The position numbers were made by a program, and so were the translations under genes. From the NCBI GenBank assembly GCA_030549495.1, contig JAUIRK010000292.1, positions 1-64,000 on the forward strand: DNA of 64,000 nt, read 5' to 3'. The notes below the pieces were generated by a model. It had not been told where the DNA came from and did not search any database. It worked only from the letters and a program-made list of their open reading frames with translations. Numbering within the stretch: position 1 is the stretch's first letter; each line of letters starts with the position of its first letter. This document shows positions 1 to 15,300 of this stretch, piece after piece. This stretch comes from Nectonema munidae. Lineage: Eukaryota > Nematomorpha > Nectonematoida > Nectonematidae.

Positions 1-2428
<2,428 letters not shown>

Positions 2429-3877
2429 TCACTGTTCACAAAGACTTCGAGATAAGCTTTTCAAAAAAACTTTTCTTCCCCCTCTTTTTGAAGAAAAAAC
2501 CTTTTCTGGGCAATTATGTTGAAAAATAACCCAAGAGTTGTAAGCGGCAATGTCCAAATAATTAGTAAACACGGCCATAGTCCAGCGTCTACTTGGTTTG
2601 TAGTACGTATACTCCCTTGCCATCCTGTTGAAGCAGTCGACACCACATTTATTTTCATTATAACACAAAAAAGATTCTGATTTATTTTTAATATTTGATA
2701 TAACAACATTTCTTGTGTGTTGCGAAGATAGCACGTATACTGGCTTGAAGTTTTTTGTCGCATGCGTCAACGGTATGCATATTGAAAGGGATGCAAACTC
2801 AGTATTAACAATCTTGCTCTCAGTTTCTTGTAGGTTTAAATTTTTGAAATATTTTTGTTTGAGTAAAGTAGGCACAAATCTACCGTTTGGATTTACTGTG
2901 CCACAAATAGTCAAATTAAACTCAAGAGCCCACTTTGCTAATTCATGTGTAGTGAAAAAGCGGTCCAAATATATTCCACAACCATGAGGTAAGTCAGTGA
3001 AATCAAACGCTTACAAATTTGAAAGCTTGAAAAAGGGCTTTTATCTGAAAGCCCAGTAATTTACAGTTCAGGTCTCATTACATAAAAAGTTTTGGAGTCA
3101 TTCAAATGAAACATTTTCATTCCATAATGACCTGGTTTTTTTTTGGTTTTAGAACTTTGCAGGACAACCACCTCTAAATTTAATTAGTTGTTCATCAATC
3201 GTAACTGTTTCAAGATGAGTCCAGAATTTATGACACTTTTTTTAAAAAATTATCATGAATAAATCTTATGGGAGAGATTTTGTCATTTTTGTCTCTAACA
3301 GTATGATCATCAAACCTAATGAAAATGTTTATAAACATAAACATATGTCTACCAATAAATGCTCTAAGGAATGGATCTCCTTTTTTTTGAAAAAAGTTGT
3401 CGTGTGATAATTTTCTGGTCTTTGGCTTGATCGATGTGGAGAACACAACAAAGTATGCCATGAGGTCAGAAATTTCAAATCTTTGGTAGCAGCTTCTAAG
3501 GTCTTCCCATTTGCAATTGACATTACTTTAAAAAGTATTAAAAATAAAATGAAATGTGCGAGGCAAAAATTTACTCGTAGTTCTCTGAAGCTTTTTTTTC
3601 GTCATCAGTGGAAAACGTATACAATGCATAAACAACTTATTGCTCAGTTTAAATTGAAAGATGATCTGAAAGTATTATAGCTTTTCACATACTTTCATGT
3701 GTAATATTTGTCTAAGCTTGTTTCTTTTTGTGTTAGTTTTTCAGAAATAAAATATTATTTTCATCGGTTTCCGTGATTTAACTTAAATTAATTTGATAAC
3801 AGTGTACACTTTGTTTTTTCTTTTTCAATTTTGAAATAATAGTTTTCAACCAGATAAAAAAGTTCATCTAGATGGCG
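2429..3877 (-). mobile_element. piggyBac-like DNA transposon, broken copy A
   Basis: Minus-strand translation gives transposase pieces in several frames. From the N side these are a segment ending IFIRFDDHTVRD, then TIDEQLIKFRGG (the first catalytic Asp region of piggyBac transposases), then a KPGHYGMKMF-like segment, then LDRFFTTHELA (second Asp), and GVDCFNRMARE (third Asp) followed by a RRWTMAVF-like stretch. The longest open piece is 179 codons (2429-2968). At least three frame breaks separate the segments, so no full protein is encoded. The 5' end on this strand abuts TTAA at 3878-3881 and starts CGCCATCTA, a terminus also found beside copy B. The 3' terminus was not recognised. Family assignment is firm; boundaries are approximate. 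Confidence 0.9.
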
Positions 3878-3881
3878 TTAA

Positions 3882-6800
3882 TTTTTTTTCCATAGAATAA
3901 AGGAAAATAATTAAAACTTTGAATTATAAATGAATTTTTTTCTTAATTTTATACATATAGTAATCCAAAATTTAAAGCGAAAGTAAAAACTTGATTTATC
4001 TGACAATCTTTTCAGCAAGATAAATCTATCTTTGGTGAAAGCCAAATAAATAAACGATGGGTTTTTTACTCCATTATGGTGGTAATGGTGATGCACCAAT
4101 ATACTGTGGTAAGCCAAGGTTAAAATCCTGTACTCATTTCAAACTTAGTGAGAAATTCACAATGCAAGCAAGTGCAACTATAGTGCAAAAATGAAAGAAA
4201 TAATAGAAATAGAAAATATCGCACTGCCATTTACATCGATTCTGAATGATCCCATGCCTAGAGTTTAATATTTTTAAGATTTTCGCCTTTGACAATTTCT
4301 CTATTTAAAATATCTTGTTTGAAAATTTTTCAAGATTTCTAGAGATTTTGCATTTGATTTTATAAATTTATTATTTATTTTATAAGTACTATTTGAGAAA
4401 TACTCTACAGCAACATATGGTTTAAGATATGGATTACTTATTGTTTATATAAATGTATTTTCATCATATAGATTTTTTTATATATAGATAAAACTAGGAT
4501 ACTGGCAAAATTTGATACTACTTTTTAAATGATTTCTTCTCCTGGGCATTATTGGGTTAATCAATTAACATAAAAATTAACTCACTATGCACAAAATATG
4601 TAATAATATGCTATACAATTATGTAAAAATATTTAGTCAAAAATTTTTTTTATAATTTTATATGAATGTCTTAAATTATACTTATTGGGGAGAGAGAAAT
4701 CAAATTAAGTTAAAAAAAAAGAGAAACCTAAACAAAAAAATAATGAACTTAAATAATAAGTTTATACTAAGATCCCATTACTTTATATATTATATTCATC
4801 AAAGTGCCACCACCAAACCCTTGTTCCCTTATTGACTACGTCAAATAAAGAAGTCTTTGACGAAGGGATTGATAACATCAATTTTTATATGCAGGTGAAG
4901 AAGGACAATTTTTTACTATCAATAAAAGTTCTTAATTTATATTTTTATCACCTATCCACAAATATATTATGCTTTAATAGAAGTAAAAAATGTAAAATTA
5001 ATATTATTTTTCGATTTTAAAAGAAATTAAATACAATATCCGATAGTGAAGTAGTTTGGTATTTATAGTTACTTCCTTATTATAGGAATTTTAAATATGT
5101 TTTAGTTTGACTATTTTATATTACAAGAAAAATTTAAACTGAAGAAGAGAAAAATCATATGTTTGTTGAATAGAAATTATAGGCTTAAATAATGCGGTAC
5201 TTAAGGGTGAACTAACAGAATGCTTTCCCATTTTTCTCCAAGAGTATGTTATTTTTATAGATGAGCAATATTTTCCCCATCACCTTGAAATTGATGTCTT
5301 TAAACTTTTTGCGAACACTTATAATTTTTTTAATATGCCACTTGGGCTTCAGTATATGAAAAAATCTCGTATATATATAGGAAGGCAAATAAAGACATAT
5401 GTAGAGTAGAAAGGAAAAATATTAACTTTTAAATTATTTTTAAATATAGTTCAAATTTTTTATAAAGAAAATGCTGATAATTCTTAATTCCGCGGAATAA
5501 TTACAAGCTTGTTGTTTAAGTCTAAATGTACTTCGATTAGTAGCAAATGTCAATAAATAATTAAATTACATTTATTTTCTAAAAAAAGATTGAACTCGAG
5601 ATGCATAAAGGCTTTTCAAATTTGTGCGTGATTAGGCAATTTCTCTTTGGCATATTCGACAAATCATTTTTAGCACACCATTTTATTCCTTTTGCAAATC
5701 TCTTTTCTCAATCACATTTTCAATACAAAACATCAATATTTTATCATTCTTGTCAGTGAGACATGCAAAAATTTCATAAATAACAAAAATAAAATAATAT
5801 AAAAAAGCAATGCTGTGATTTTGGCAGAAGATTGATGTTTTCGTGAAATCAAAGAAGAATTGTTATGAGTGAAGATTTTTAACGTAGAATATATTGATTT
5901 TTTTGGAATGAATTATTATTATCCTTGAAAAGCTCTTATCATATCTACCTCTTCAAACTTTTTTATCTTTACTTCTCTTTGTTACATTCCGTTTAAAACA
6001 AAGATTTAGCATTTCTAATACTCATATACGAATTTGCTTAATAATTCTATCAGAATTGAGTCAAGAATCAAAGAATGCCTTTCATATCCAGGTTTCAGAA
6101 GTGTGATGAAGATAATGTTTTTATTAGGTAAAGGATTTGATATTCAAATAAAACTATTAAGTACAATAAGCCGTTTTATTTTTATAGTCATTTCTTACAT
6201 AAAATATTTCCTATAATCTTATTTTTTTCATTTTTGATCTTTCGATTCATTTCTTCTTGATCATTTCTCTTTATTTTTGAATAAAATTCTTAAGAAATAG
6301 TAACTGGAAACAAGTCTGTTGTTGCACTTCGCATTACAAAGGAAAAACTTTTTTTCCAAACTTTTTAACTTTTTTTATTTAGTATGAGTCGACTATGAAA
6401 CTTCCATACTTTATATGAAGAGTATGAGGACATATATCGATTTTGAAATAACGCACAACAAAGGCGTTTTTCATCGATTGCTTTTCGAATTTATTAATCA
6501 TAATAACAAAAATAGTAATAATAATCTATAATATTAAAAATAATAAAAATAATTATATATTTTATATCTCTATTATACAAATATGTTATATATGTTATTT
6601 ATACGCGTACAATATATATACAATATATTGTAAAAGAAATAAGAATGATGTTATAATAGCAATGTTGAGATAACGCTAGTCCTAGCAGAAGTGCTATTGT
6701 AAGGAAGAAAATGGCATAAGTATTATTGATCGGGAGGAAGCCATCATCTTCTCCACTATCACACACCATACTACTCTACTTACACACCACCTCATACTCC

Positions 6801-8200
6801 AGCAAACATCGCATCCTAGTTGCGCTGAAAAAAGCTCCATTTACTGCGCATACTCGTAAGTTTCCTACCTTCACTTCCTTCTTCCTTCGTCATATTAAAT
6901 ATCACTTGACACATCCTTCCAAATTCTATATATCAGAAATTTTTCCACATATTCTTTTTTCTCTTTTTAATTTGAAATGTTGCTTTTGCTGAGATAGGAG
7001 CTTAATTTTGTTTGAATAAACCGTAAGCTCTCTAATCCTTTATTTACCTCACCTTATTATGTCTAAGTCAGTGTGTCCCAAACTTTTCTATCGATTACCA
7101 TAAATTATAGTTTTGGAGCAATTCAAGGCTTTTCCTTAGAAAAATGCAATTTAATACATTTTTTATTATCAATTACATATAAAATAGTCATGGATGCGTA
7201 AAAGGTTAACTAAATTAAGAATATTTTAGCTAGAACTTTTTTCTTGGGCTTGTAAACAATTCCCAATTTTTCCATACATCGAGAAAGCAACTCAAGAGAG
7301 CAACTCTCTTTTCATCTCTATTATCTATCATTATTTCCATTTCAAATTTACCATACTGCTACTTAATTTCATTGATTATTCTCGATTCTGTATCATTCGC
7401 ATTATTAAAGAACGACAGTCTCAGAGATCTTGAATAATTTCTATATCTTACATCTTTTTCGCTCGGTTCTTCGAAAAATTAGACACAGTATTGATTCCAT
7501 GTACTTGTACAGCTATTTTTTAATTCCGATAAAAAAATGTCTATTTTTTAAATAGCCACCAAATATTATCATTTACAAGATTGAAACTTTTAAAAACTTA
7601 CCTAATAAAATTGTTAATAAGGGACTTAAAAGCATGAAAATGAATTTTCATAATGGAATTATAACAAAAAAACATTTAAAGAAAAACCGAGATTCAAAAC
7701 AAATGTAATGTGCACCTGTTTATATATCTATTAAAAAATTGTCTTTTGACTTCCAATTTTTTGAATATTTTCAACTACGATGTTAAAGGTAAACAAGGAA
7801 TTTGTCAAACCATTTTGCCTATACTTTCCATTGATCATAAAATTTTTAATAGTATAATTTACTAATTCAAAAATAAACATATATTCGCCAAAATGTATGT
7901 GTATGCAGACACGTAGCCAGCTATAAGTGGCAAAAATCAGCAGTCACAACATGTAAAATAATTAAAGGGCTTAAATATAGGGTGGTAATCTCATTCAGGA
8001 TGTTTTGCAAACTTTACGAAACCTTGTTTCACGAGCCATGCGATAAAATTTGTTTTATTATATTTAATAAGGGGAAGTCTTAAAGTTAGGTACAAACTTT
8101 TTGCAATGAAGAAAGCTTATAACGTTATCTCTCGGATAAATTGTTTCATTTTATCAAGGTGAGCAGCTTGTAATAAGAAAATCAATCTATAATTTTTTTA
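3882..8200. other. AT-rich non-coding stretch
   Basis: No convincing exon or transposon body. The only region of clearly higher complexity is about 6660-6860, C-rich on the plus strand and ending in a strong donor-like CTC|GTAAGT at 6856. It could be an untranslated first exon. At 7070 there is a hAT-like end (CAGTGTGTCCCAAACTTTT) without a visible partner. Confidence 0.5.
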
Positions 8201-8333
8201 CGTTGGGTGTTTTTATCGAAAAAGCACAATTGCGCCGCCTGTTCTAACAATGAGGAAAGCACGTTTGATGGGAGATCGAACCCAAGACCTTGAGTTATCT
8301 AATCCAGTATCTAACCAACCGTACTCACGCCCC
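8201..8333 (-). mobile_element. tRNA-derived SINE, copy 1
   Basis: Read on the minus strand it starts near GGGGGCGTGAG and carries a Pol III B box (GGTTCGATCTCC here; GGTTCGATTCC in other copies) about 50 nt inside. It then continues with a conserved body ending in GATGAAAACACCC-like sequence. The family recurs at least seven times in the window. The tRNA-like head is inferred from the position of the B box and the overall 5' spacing. Confidence 0.8.
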
Positions 8334-9048
8334 CCTGATTTAAAATTTAAAATTTACTCCCAAAATAGGCTATCCTTGTAATTCAAACTTTAACATTTAA
8401 TTGTTAATTTGATTATAAAGTGTGAGAGAAATGAAAATAAAGTGCAAAATCAGAAACTTTTCATAAGAAATTTGAAAAAATTAAATTATAGGCCAACGAT
8501 GGACGAGCCCGTGTGTTTTCACTCTAATTCGACATCTCTTTTCCGTTATCTCCATCTGTAGAGTGAAAACAGTAAAAGTTTATTTCATTTAAAAGAAAAA
8601 CAATGCATTTTCTTTTCATTATTATTACTAAAAATGGGAAAAATTCGTTTGTTTCATTTTTTAGTTATTTATATAAAAATTAGGTGTGTAAATGATTTTA
8701 CAAATTTCTTCTTTTTTTAATCAATTAATTTGTGGGTATATGTGTGGGTGTGGGTGTGTGTGTATACAATATAGTCTAACAACATTTTTCAAAACTATAA
8801 AGTATTTAAAAAAGCATTCATAGACAAAATATTTATGTTAATACAAAAACTGAAAATAATAAAAGCAAGCAAAATTTTATATAATATAAAATGAAAAAAT
8901 AATAAAAAATTCACTTCTGGATAAAAAAAATTGTTTCATCTGTTCACGTTTTAAAAGCGAAAAAATATAAAAATGAAAGAAATTATTGGATGAATATAAC
9001 CCTCAAGAATTTACCCATCGATCAATTTGTCTTTTGGTGAATTTACAC

Positions 9049-9397
9049 TAGAGATGTATCCGATGTAAAATTTTTTGTATCCGCGGAATGCTAATGGGGA
9101 TGCGGATATCAAATTTGACATCCTAACGAATGCGGACGCGCATGTCAGAATTGATTTTATTAGCGGATATCGATGCCGTTATCATAATTGCTATTCTAAG
9201 CAAAGGCAAGTTTATACTTTTTAAAAATTTTGAGAGAAGATGTCAATGTATATGTGTTATCATAAATTAATTTATTATTACTTTGAAAATTGAGGAAGCG
9301 GATGTTATTGTGAATGTTGAAACTTAAATGATCGGCGGATGAAGATGTTAAGAGAATGTAAAAAAATTTGCGGATGCGGATATGCGATACATGTCTA
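9049..9397. mobile_element. hAT-type MITE with GGATGCGGATA motifs
   Basis: Imperfect terminal inverted repeats: TAGAGATGTATC at the left and GATACATGTCTA at the right. The flanking 8-mers ATTTACAC (9041-9048) and AGTTAGAC (9398-9405) match at six of eight positions, as expected of an old hAT target duplication. Interior sequence near both ends is rich in repeated GCGGATGCGGATA-like motifs. No coding capacity. The superfamily call rests on the 8-bp duplication and is moderate. Confidence 0.6.
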
Positions 9398-9863
9398 AGT
9401 TAGACTAGTGTTCCTGTATTTTTGTCTTTTCTGTTTTCTATGGATTTCCAGCAAATTTACGGGAAAATTTATTAGTTCCCCATTTTCTCTGAATCAATTA
9501 TTTTTTAATCTTGTTTCAAAAATTTGAGCAAGAAAATTTCAGCAATAAAAAATTCATTATGATTACAAAGTATAAATAAATGCATAATATCAATCTGAAA
9601 GATCTTAAAAGAGATTTTTATACTTTATAAGACTAAAATTTAAAGTAGGCGTATGAAATGAACTTAGCTTATGTCAGGAAACAGGCATTTATGCTTGTGA
9701 CAAAACATTTAATTTGATTAAAGCTCATTTTTAGAAACATATATATTTTGATCTAAAGAATATTAATTAAGATAAATACTATGTAAGTTTCTTTAAAATA
9801 CACTGATTGTAAAAAAAAGAAATAAAGTATTAAAAAACCAGTGACCCACTGGTCCTCAAAGGG

Positions 9864-9992
9864 TTAAGTACCATAGAAATCAGACGATATCTAAAAAACG
9901 CAGACGATTTATATTCAAAGTCATTGAAAAAAGCAGACGAAGATGAAATTACTTATGTTCTCAAACGGGAGCATTGGGACTTAATGGGTTAA
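9864..9992. mobile_element. TTAA-bounded MITE, copy 1
   Basis: Lies between TTAA at 9864-9867 and TTAA at 9989-9992 and ends in a CCC/GGG-like terminus next to TTAA, which suggests a piggyBac-type non-autonomous element. It shares CAGACGATATCTAA and a nearby CGCAGAC motif with the second copy at 17.2 kb. Confidence 0.5.
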
Positions 9993-10107
9993 TTTATTTA
10001 AAGGCATTAATTGACATCTATTATACTTAGAATTTTAATTTTTAAGAATTTTTAGTTCTAAGGTCTTAAATATTCAAATAAACCTAAATATAAAATTGTC
10101 TTTAAAA

Positions 10108-10250
10108 GTAAAGGTACCGTGAGGTGCTTTCATCGAAAAGGCAAAATTGCGCCGCTTTTATCGAACTATGAAGAAAGTAGGCTTGATGCGTGATCGAACC
10201 CAAACATTGAGTTATCGAAACCCTGTATCTAACCAACCTTACTCACGCCC
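10108..10250 (-). mobile_element. tRNA-derived SINE, copy 2
   Basis: Minus-strand copy of the same SINE family as at 8.2 kb. It reads from GGGCGTGAGTAAGG through the B box to the GGTACCTTTAC tail. Better preserved than copy 1 at its 3' end. Confidence 0.85.
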
Positions 10251-11080
10251 CCAAAACGATTTAGTATTTTTAATGACAAAATTTAATATATCAAAAAATT
10301 TTTTTAATTTTTATTAAACAATCAAATGAAAAATTGACAAATCATATGTAACAAAAATTGTCAAAAATTAGCGCGGGTTCCCTGGACAAATGGAATTAAA
10401 GAAAGAAACACAAATTTACAAATCAAAAAATCAATGTCCGAAGAGATGATGACAGGCTACTATAAGCGGAGAGCAGAAAACCAAAAATCAAATTTATCTA
10501 TTGAAATTATTTTCGAAAGATAATGACAATAGTATAATAAGCAACATGGCATTTGTGAAGGAAAACTATTCTTCTTTCCTTGGATGTGATACGAAAAATG
10601 TGAAAAATAATATAAAATCTTTGAATTGTGAAAAACACCAACCCTAATTTATATTCATCGTTTTACTTTAATTTCATTGAGAGCATTTAACCTTTATTTT
10701 TTTAGATTTTAAGTTCGGAAGAAAGAAGTGATTTTGTTAAAATTAGGCTTGCTTTATCCCTCGCTTGACCACTGTAATAAGTGTTTTCACAAGTTACAAT
10801 TATCCTTGAGTATAACTGACTGTTTAGCATGCTTTCACATACTTTGTAAATACATCCTAAGATATTTACAAATGTGAATATATATTTCACATTGTATATG
10901 TTATCTTCGTAAAGGTTACCTTTTAACGTGTTACTGTTCTTTCAATAAAGTCTATTTCCACTACTCCTGACGCCATAACAACCACACGCAATGCTTTTTT
11001 ACGCGTTCAATCTTCAAACACTAATTACCAAAAATTTTAACATAAAAATTATCTTACATGCAAATGATTTAAATGCCATC
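10251..11080. other. AT-rich non-coding stretch
   Basis: Nothing recognisable. Short open frames on both strands look random in composition. Confidence 0.5.
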
Positions 11081-11192
11081 AAATACATTTTTTGAGTAAT
11101 AAAATGCTTATATTCATTCATATATATAAGCTCAAATAGTAAAGAAATAATTTTTGAAAAAACTAAAGAAATAGTTTCATAGATGGCGTTAA
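11081..11192 (-). mobile_element. Possible piggyBac-like end (TTAACGCCATCTA)
   Basis: On the minus strand, TTAA (11189-11192) is followed directly by CGCCATCTATGAAAC. This matches the terminus of the two piggyBac copies in this window over 13 bp. The element would extend to lower coordinates, but no transposase or second end was recognised, so the left boundary is arbitrary. Confidence 0.4.
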
Positions 11193-11879
11193 ATTGAAAA
11201 AATGTATTCTGGTTTATAAAAGCATATTTACAAGCAACTTCGACAAACGACTTAAGAATCAACTTTGCAAATCCTACTCTTGCATTCTATACATTCATTG
11301 TCTTGATGTTCTGTTTCGCTTTGAAACACACACGGAACAAGCAGTTTGTTGTGATTCGCCACGATTTTCGAAACCATAAGACAATTGCTATATTATTTCT
11401 AACATATCCATTATGTTATTGACAAAATTTCATAAATTTCTTATACATGCATAGGATTTATTACATATGCAGTAAACATGAGTAATTGAAAGCAATATAA
11501 TGTAAGACTTGCATACATGATTGGCTGCTTTCATTGAGATCAAAGATATTTGTGAACATTGGAGAAAATTATCACAATTTTGCTCATTCATCATATACCT
11601 GAGTCTTATCATCATCATCATCATAATCATCATCTCTCATATTTATCCGTTTCATAAATATATCGCTTTGGTTATCCAAGATTCTCGCTCGTTTCACGAT
11701 ATTGTCAATTTTTGGCTTCATTTGTTCCTTAACTTAACTTTTATTCAAAAAAAGTAAGCTGTCATATTTAATAGAATTCTTTTTTGAGTTTATTCATTTG
11801 TGTTACACATGTGTTTTCCCTTTTTAATAAATAAATAAATCTAAAGTGAAAAAAAATATATGTAGAATATATTTATTAT

Positions 11880-12329
11880 ATAATAAATATAAAGAAAGAG
11901 AAAATTGCTCAATATCAAGCTTAAGTAGCCAAGAGTCTGCTCCAGAAAATACAATCACGATTGAAGATTTCAATGATGAAAACTAAAAAATTTTGCTTTA
12001 GATACTTCAATGTTATCGATGTACGAAAATGCCTCAAAAGTTTTACAAGACGCTGAATTAGAGTTAGTGAAAAAAAAACTTAAAAGTAAACAAAAAACTT
12101 TAAATGACTATTTTTTTATTAAAAAATAAATTTGAATAAAGTTTATGATGAGCTTTTTATCAATATAATATTGAAATTTACAACTTCTATATATCATGGG
12201 TACTTTAAAATGAACGTGTAATTTGGGATGTTTCACTTAGTTTTTACGAAGACTTCTATAAACCTAAATGTCTAAACCGAAAATAATCTTCTGTTTACTT
12301 GAACTTCGGTTTATACAAGTTTGACTGTA
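11880..12329 (+). mobile_element. pogo/Tigger-type transposon, 3' remnant
   Basis: Translation of about 11900-12129 gives the acidic C-terminal tail typical of pogo-superfamily transposases, in two frames. The last piece, from ATG at 12010 to the stop at 12127-12129, is 39 codons and ends in QKTLNDYF followed by FIKK. QxxLxxYF matches the PCNA-binding PIP box, which is known at the C-terminus of pogo transposase. The 3' terminus follows: CAGTCAAACTTGTATAAACC on the minus strand, ending at 12327 beside a TA (12328-12329), the target used by this superfamily. The 5' end and the DDE core are missing. Confidence 0.75.
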
Positions 12330-15300
12330 TCTTATTTATTCGTTCCTAAGAAATATCCAAGAAAAGATATTTTTATTTTAGTTTTTTTATAAAAAGCATC
12401 AAATTTTCAACAAAAGTATTACTTTTTTTTCTTTTATTAAAATAAAAATACATGTGTAACTAAAATGTCTTTTTGACTTTTATTCGACATGGAAGGAGTG
12501 TTCGTTCGAGATTTTTGAAAGGATGTTTTATTTGGAAATCTTATTTTTATATTTTCTTACTTTATTTTAGCTTTTTATTCAACGACAAAATTAAAAAGAA
12601 ATTTATGATGAAAATTAAATCATTAATAGGGATTAAAAATTAGGAAATAAAATAGTATATTCAAGTTTTGAATACTAATCAAAAATTAATCATTGAAAAT
12701 ATTTTAATTTTGTGTTTTCTAAAAAAATTGTCGACATTTTATTAACATAAAAATTTTTTTTTACATTATTGACATAAAAAATGCAAAAACAGAAGAAAAT
12801 ATAGTTCAAACTACTCTAAATTTGGTTTATAGTGACTTTTTCTTCCTCTAATCCTATCACTTTTTCCTTTTTTTATCACAGGCAAAATTATAAATTATAA
12901 AAGTTTCATTTATAATGATAATTTATATTGATTATTATTAAATAATAATTTGGCTTTTTATTCTTCAGCATCGCTTATTTAGATCTTTGCTAAACTTTAG
13001 ATCCATTTACAACACAGCCATAAACTCCCATAAAGTGTTTGATTTGGCGGGTTTTTAAAAAAAACAAATTAGTTGCGGAATAATAATTTGAAGCATCCTT
13101 GTAAGATTGCGAAGAACTTTGATAAGGTGATATTTTGTTACAAGAATAAGGTAAATCTTTGATGATTTAGTGAATACACGAATAAAAGATACGAATAAAA
13201 AGAGAAGAATAAAATAATATTTTATTTTCTTCAAGTTTTTCAATAAATAGAACACATTTATAATTTTTTATTTTCAAAAATTAGTATACAAAATTTTCAG
13301 CATTTATTGAATTTTCTATTGACCTTTGTTGTATATCCTTTATAAATTTGTACTCTCTCTCCTCAAAGGAAAAATGACACACTAATAAATGGCCCTTGAA
13401 AAAATGGGGCATATTTAAAAGTTAGTATGAAATAAATAATATAGAATTTCCTAATAGTGCCATATGGTGGTCGTAAAATTGCGTACGTTCTAAGTATCAT
13501 TTCTTATATTTTTGGGATATTAAACTCTTATACTTAATAAGGGAAATGTAGCCTCCTCCATTCACCTATCTATCCTCTTCCCACTTGTGAACATTTTATA
13601 ATTCTTTTAGACCCTATTTTTTCTGATTTAGAAGAGACATAAACGTATTACCTCAAGATGTAAACAAAATGAGATAATTTTTCATAAGAAATACATGATA
13701 CATGTCATAAATATAGACAGAAAAGGCTTTGGCAAAACATGAACTTCAATGATCTTTCCAAACCTAAAATACATTGGATTTCATTTTCATAATAAATCTA
13801 GGTAGGGCATAATCATTATCTTTTTATTTCCATTAATATTATTAATATTGCACTCTTTCTTCTTTTTCACAGTGATTTAAAAATAAAAATACTTTGAAAA
13901 ATCTAATATGACAATATCGACCGAACATTATTTTCTTATGATGGATAAGATTCATATCGAAATGCTTTTCACTATTAGGAGTGTAAATTATATAGAATAT
14001 GATTTAATAATACTACTTGTTAAAAATAAGAAAAATGTCTACAATTACGTCATCAAAAATTAGCAATTTAAAACACCAACGTTACGCCTATCTGAGTGTC
14101 AATATTGACAGTTTATATAAGCAAGCGTGTTAACAGTGTATGTGTATAATATAAGTGTGTATATAAAGACGTGTGTGTGTTTGTGTTTGTGTGTGTGTCA
14201 TGTCATAATATACAACACAACTTTAATTAAACGAAAATTTTAATTCGATATAAAATTTTCTAATTAAATCAACGCTTTTTCATAGCAAATCAATAAAAGT
14301 GTTTACATGGAGTTTTCACACTTTTTTAAGCAAATTATTTCCTACACACACGATGCAAAATACATCATTTCAGCTTTTCCCCATCACCTCATTCATATTT
14401 TGTAAATTATGGACTTTTTTTACTTTTCTCTGTCATTTATATTCACAACTATAATGTATTGGCAGTCTCAAAGTAGGAAGTTAGCAGGTCAAGAAGTTAA
14501 CGCTCATACGTCTTCTACGCGCAATATATCGCATGACAGGAAGCATGCGTTGGTTGTGTGGAGTGAGAGTGATGGATGAAATACGATTTCTACGTTTGAA
14601 ATAGTTAGCAGAAAAGCGCTTATTTCACGACGATGTAAATCTTGTCAGAAGCAAATTTTTGCTAAAAAATGATCGATAGAGATTTTGTAGCTTTTTTGAT
14701 TTGTGAACAGGATTACACACTACTTTTGTAACGAAATTGACAAGTAATAATTAAAATCTAAAGGTAAAATAATCAGATTTTACCAACTCTTATCAATTAT
14801 AAGGAGAGGTGTTGCCAAAAATTGACATCAGAGGGGAGGTTCTACCGATTTTACAATTACTTGGTGGAGTTTTAATTAATATATCATTTTTAATTAGAGG
14901 AGAGCGTGGGGCTTATGAAAATTTTTTCCCCCAGACTACAATAAGGAAATCATAAGAAAAGAACGTTTCCAATCTATTAAGAAAACTAAATTTTCTTTAA
15001 AAATGTATGCTTTAATTGAACTTTTGTATTACGAAAAAAAAACAGAATAAATAATTTAAGAGCTTAATTTCAGAGTAAAAAATAAGTTTAAATTTTGATC
15101 ATTGTGCAAGTTTTGTTTGCTTGTTACATTAAGAGTAATACTCTAAATACAGGAGGAATAGATTGTGTTTGCATAACTACTTATAATTAAAAAAGAGTTA
15201 TGTAGTTCGTTTATTTGTAAAATTAAGTTTTTAATTGGTCAATTGGTAAAATGAAATAGTTAAGAGGGATAAAAATATTAGAGCTAAATTTAAACTATAA

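Noticed and set aside
7070-7110. hAT-like left end CAGTGTGTCCCAAACTTTT
   Set aside because: No inverted partner, no target duplication and no coding remnant nearby, so only noted within the spacer entry.
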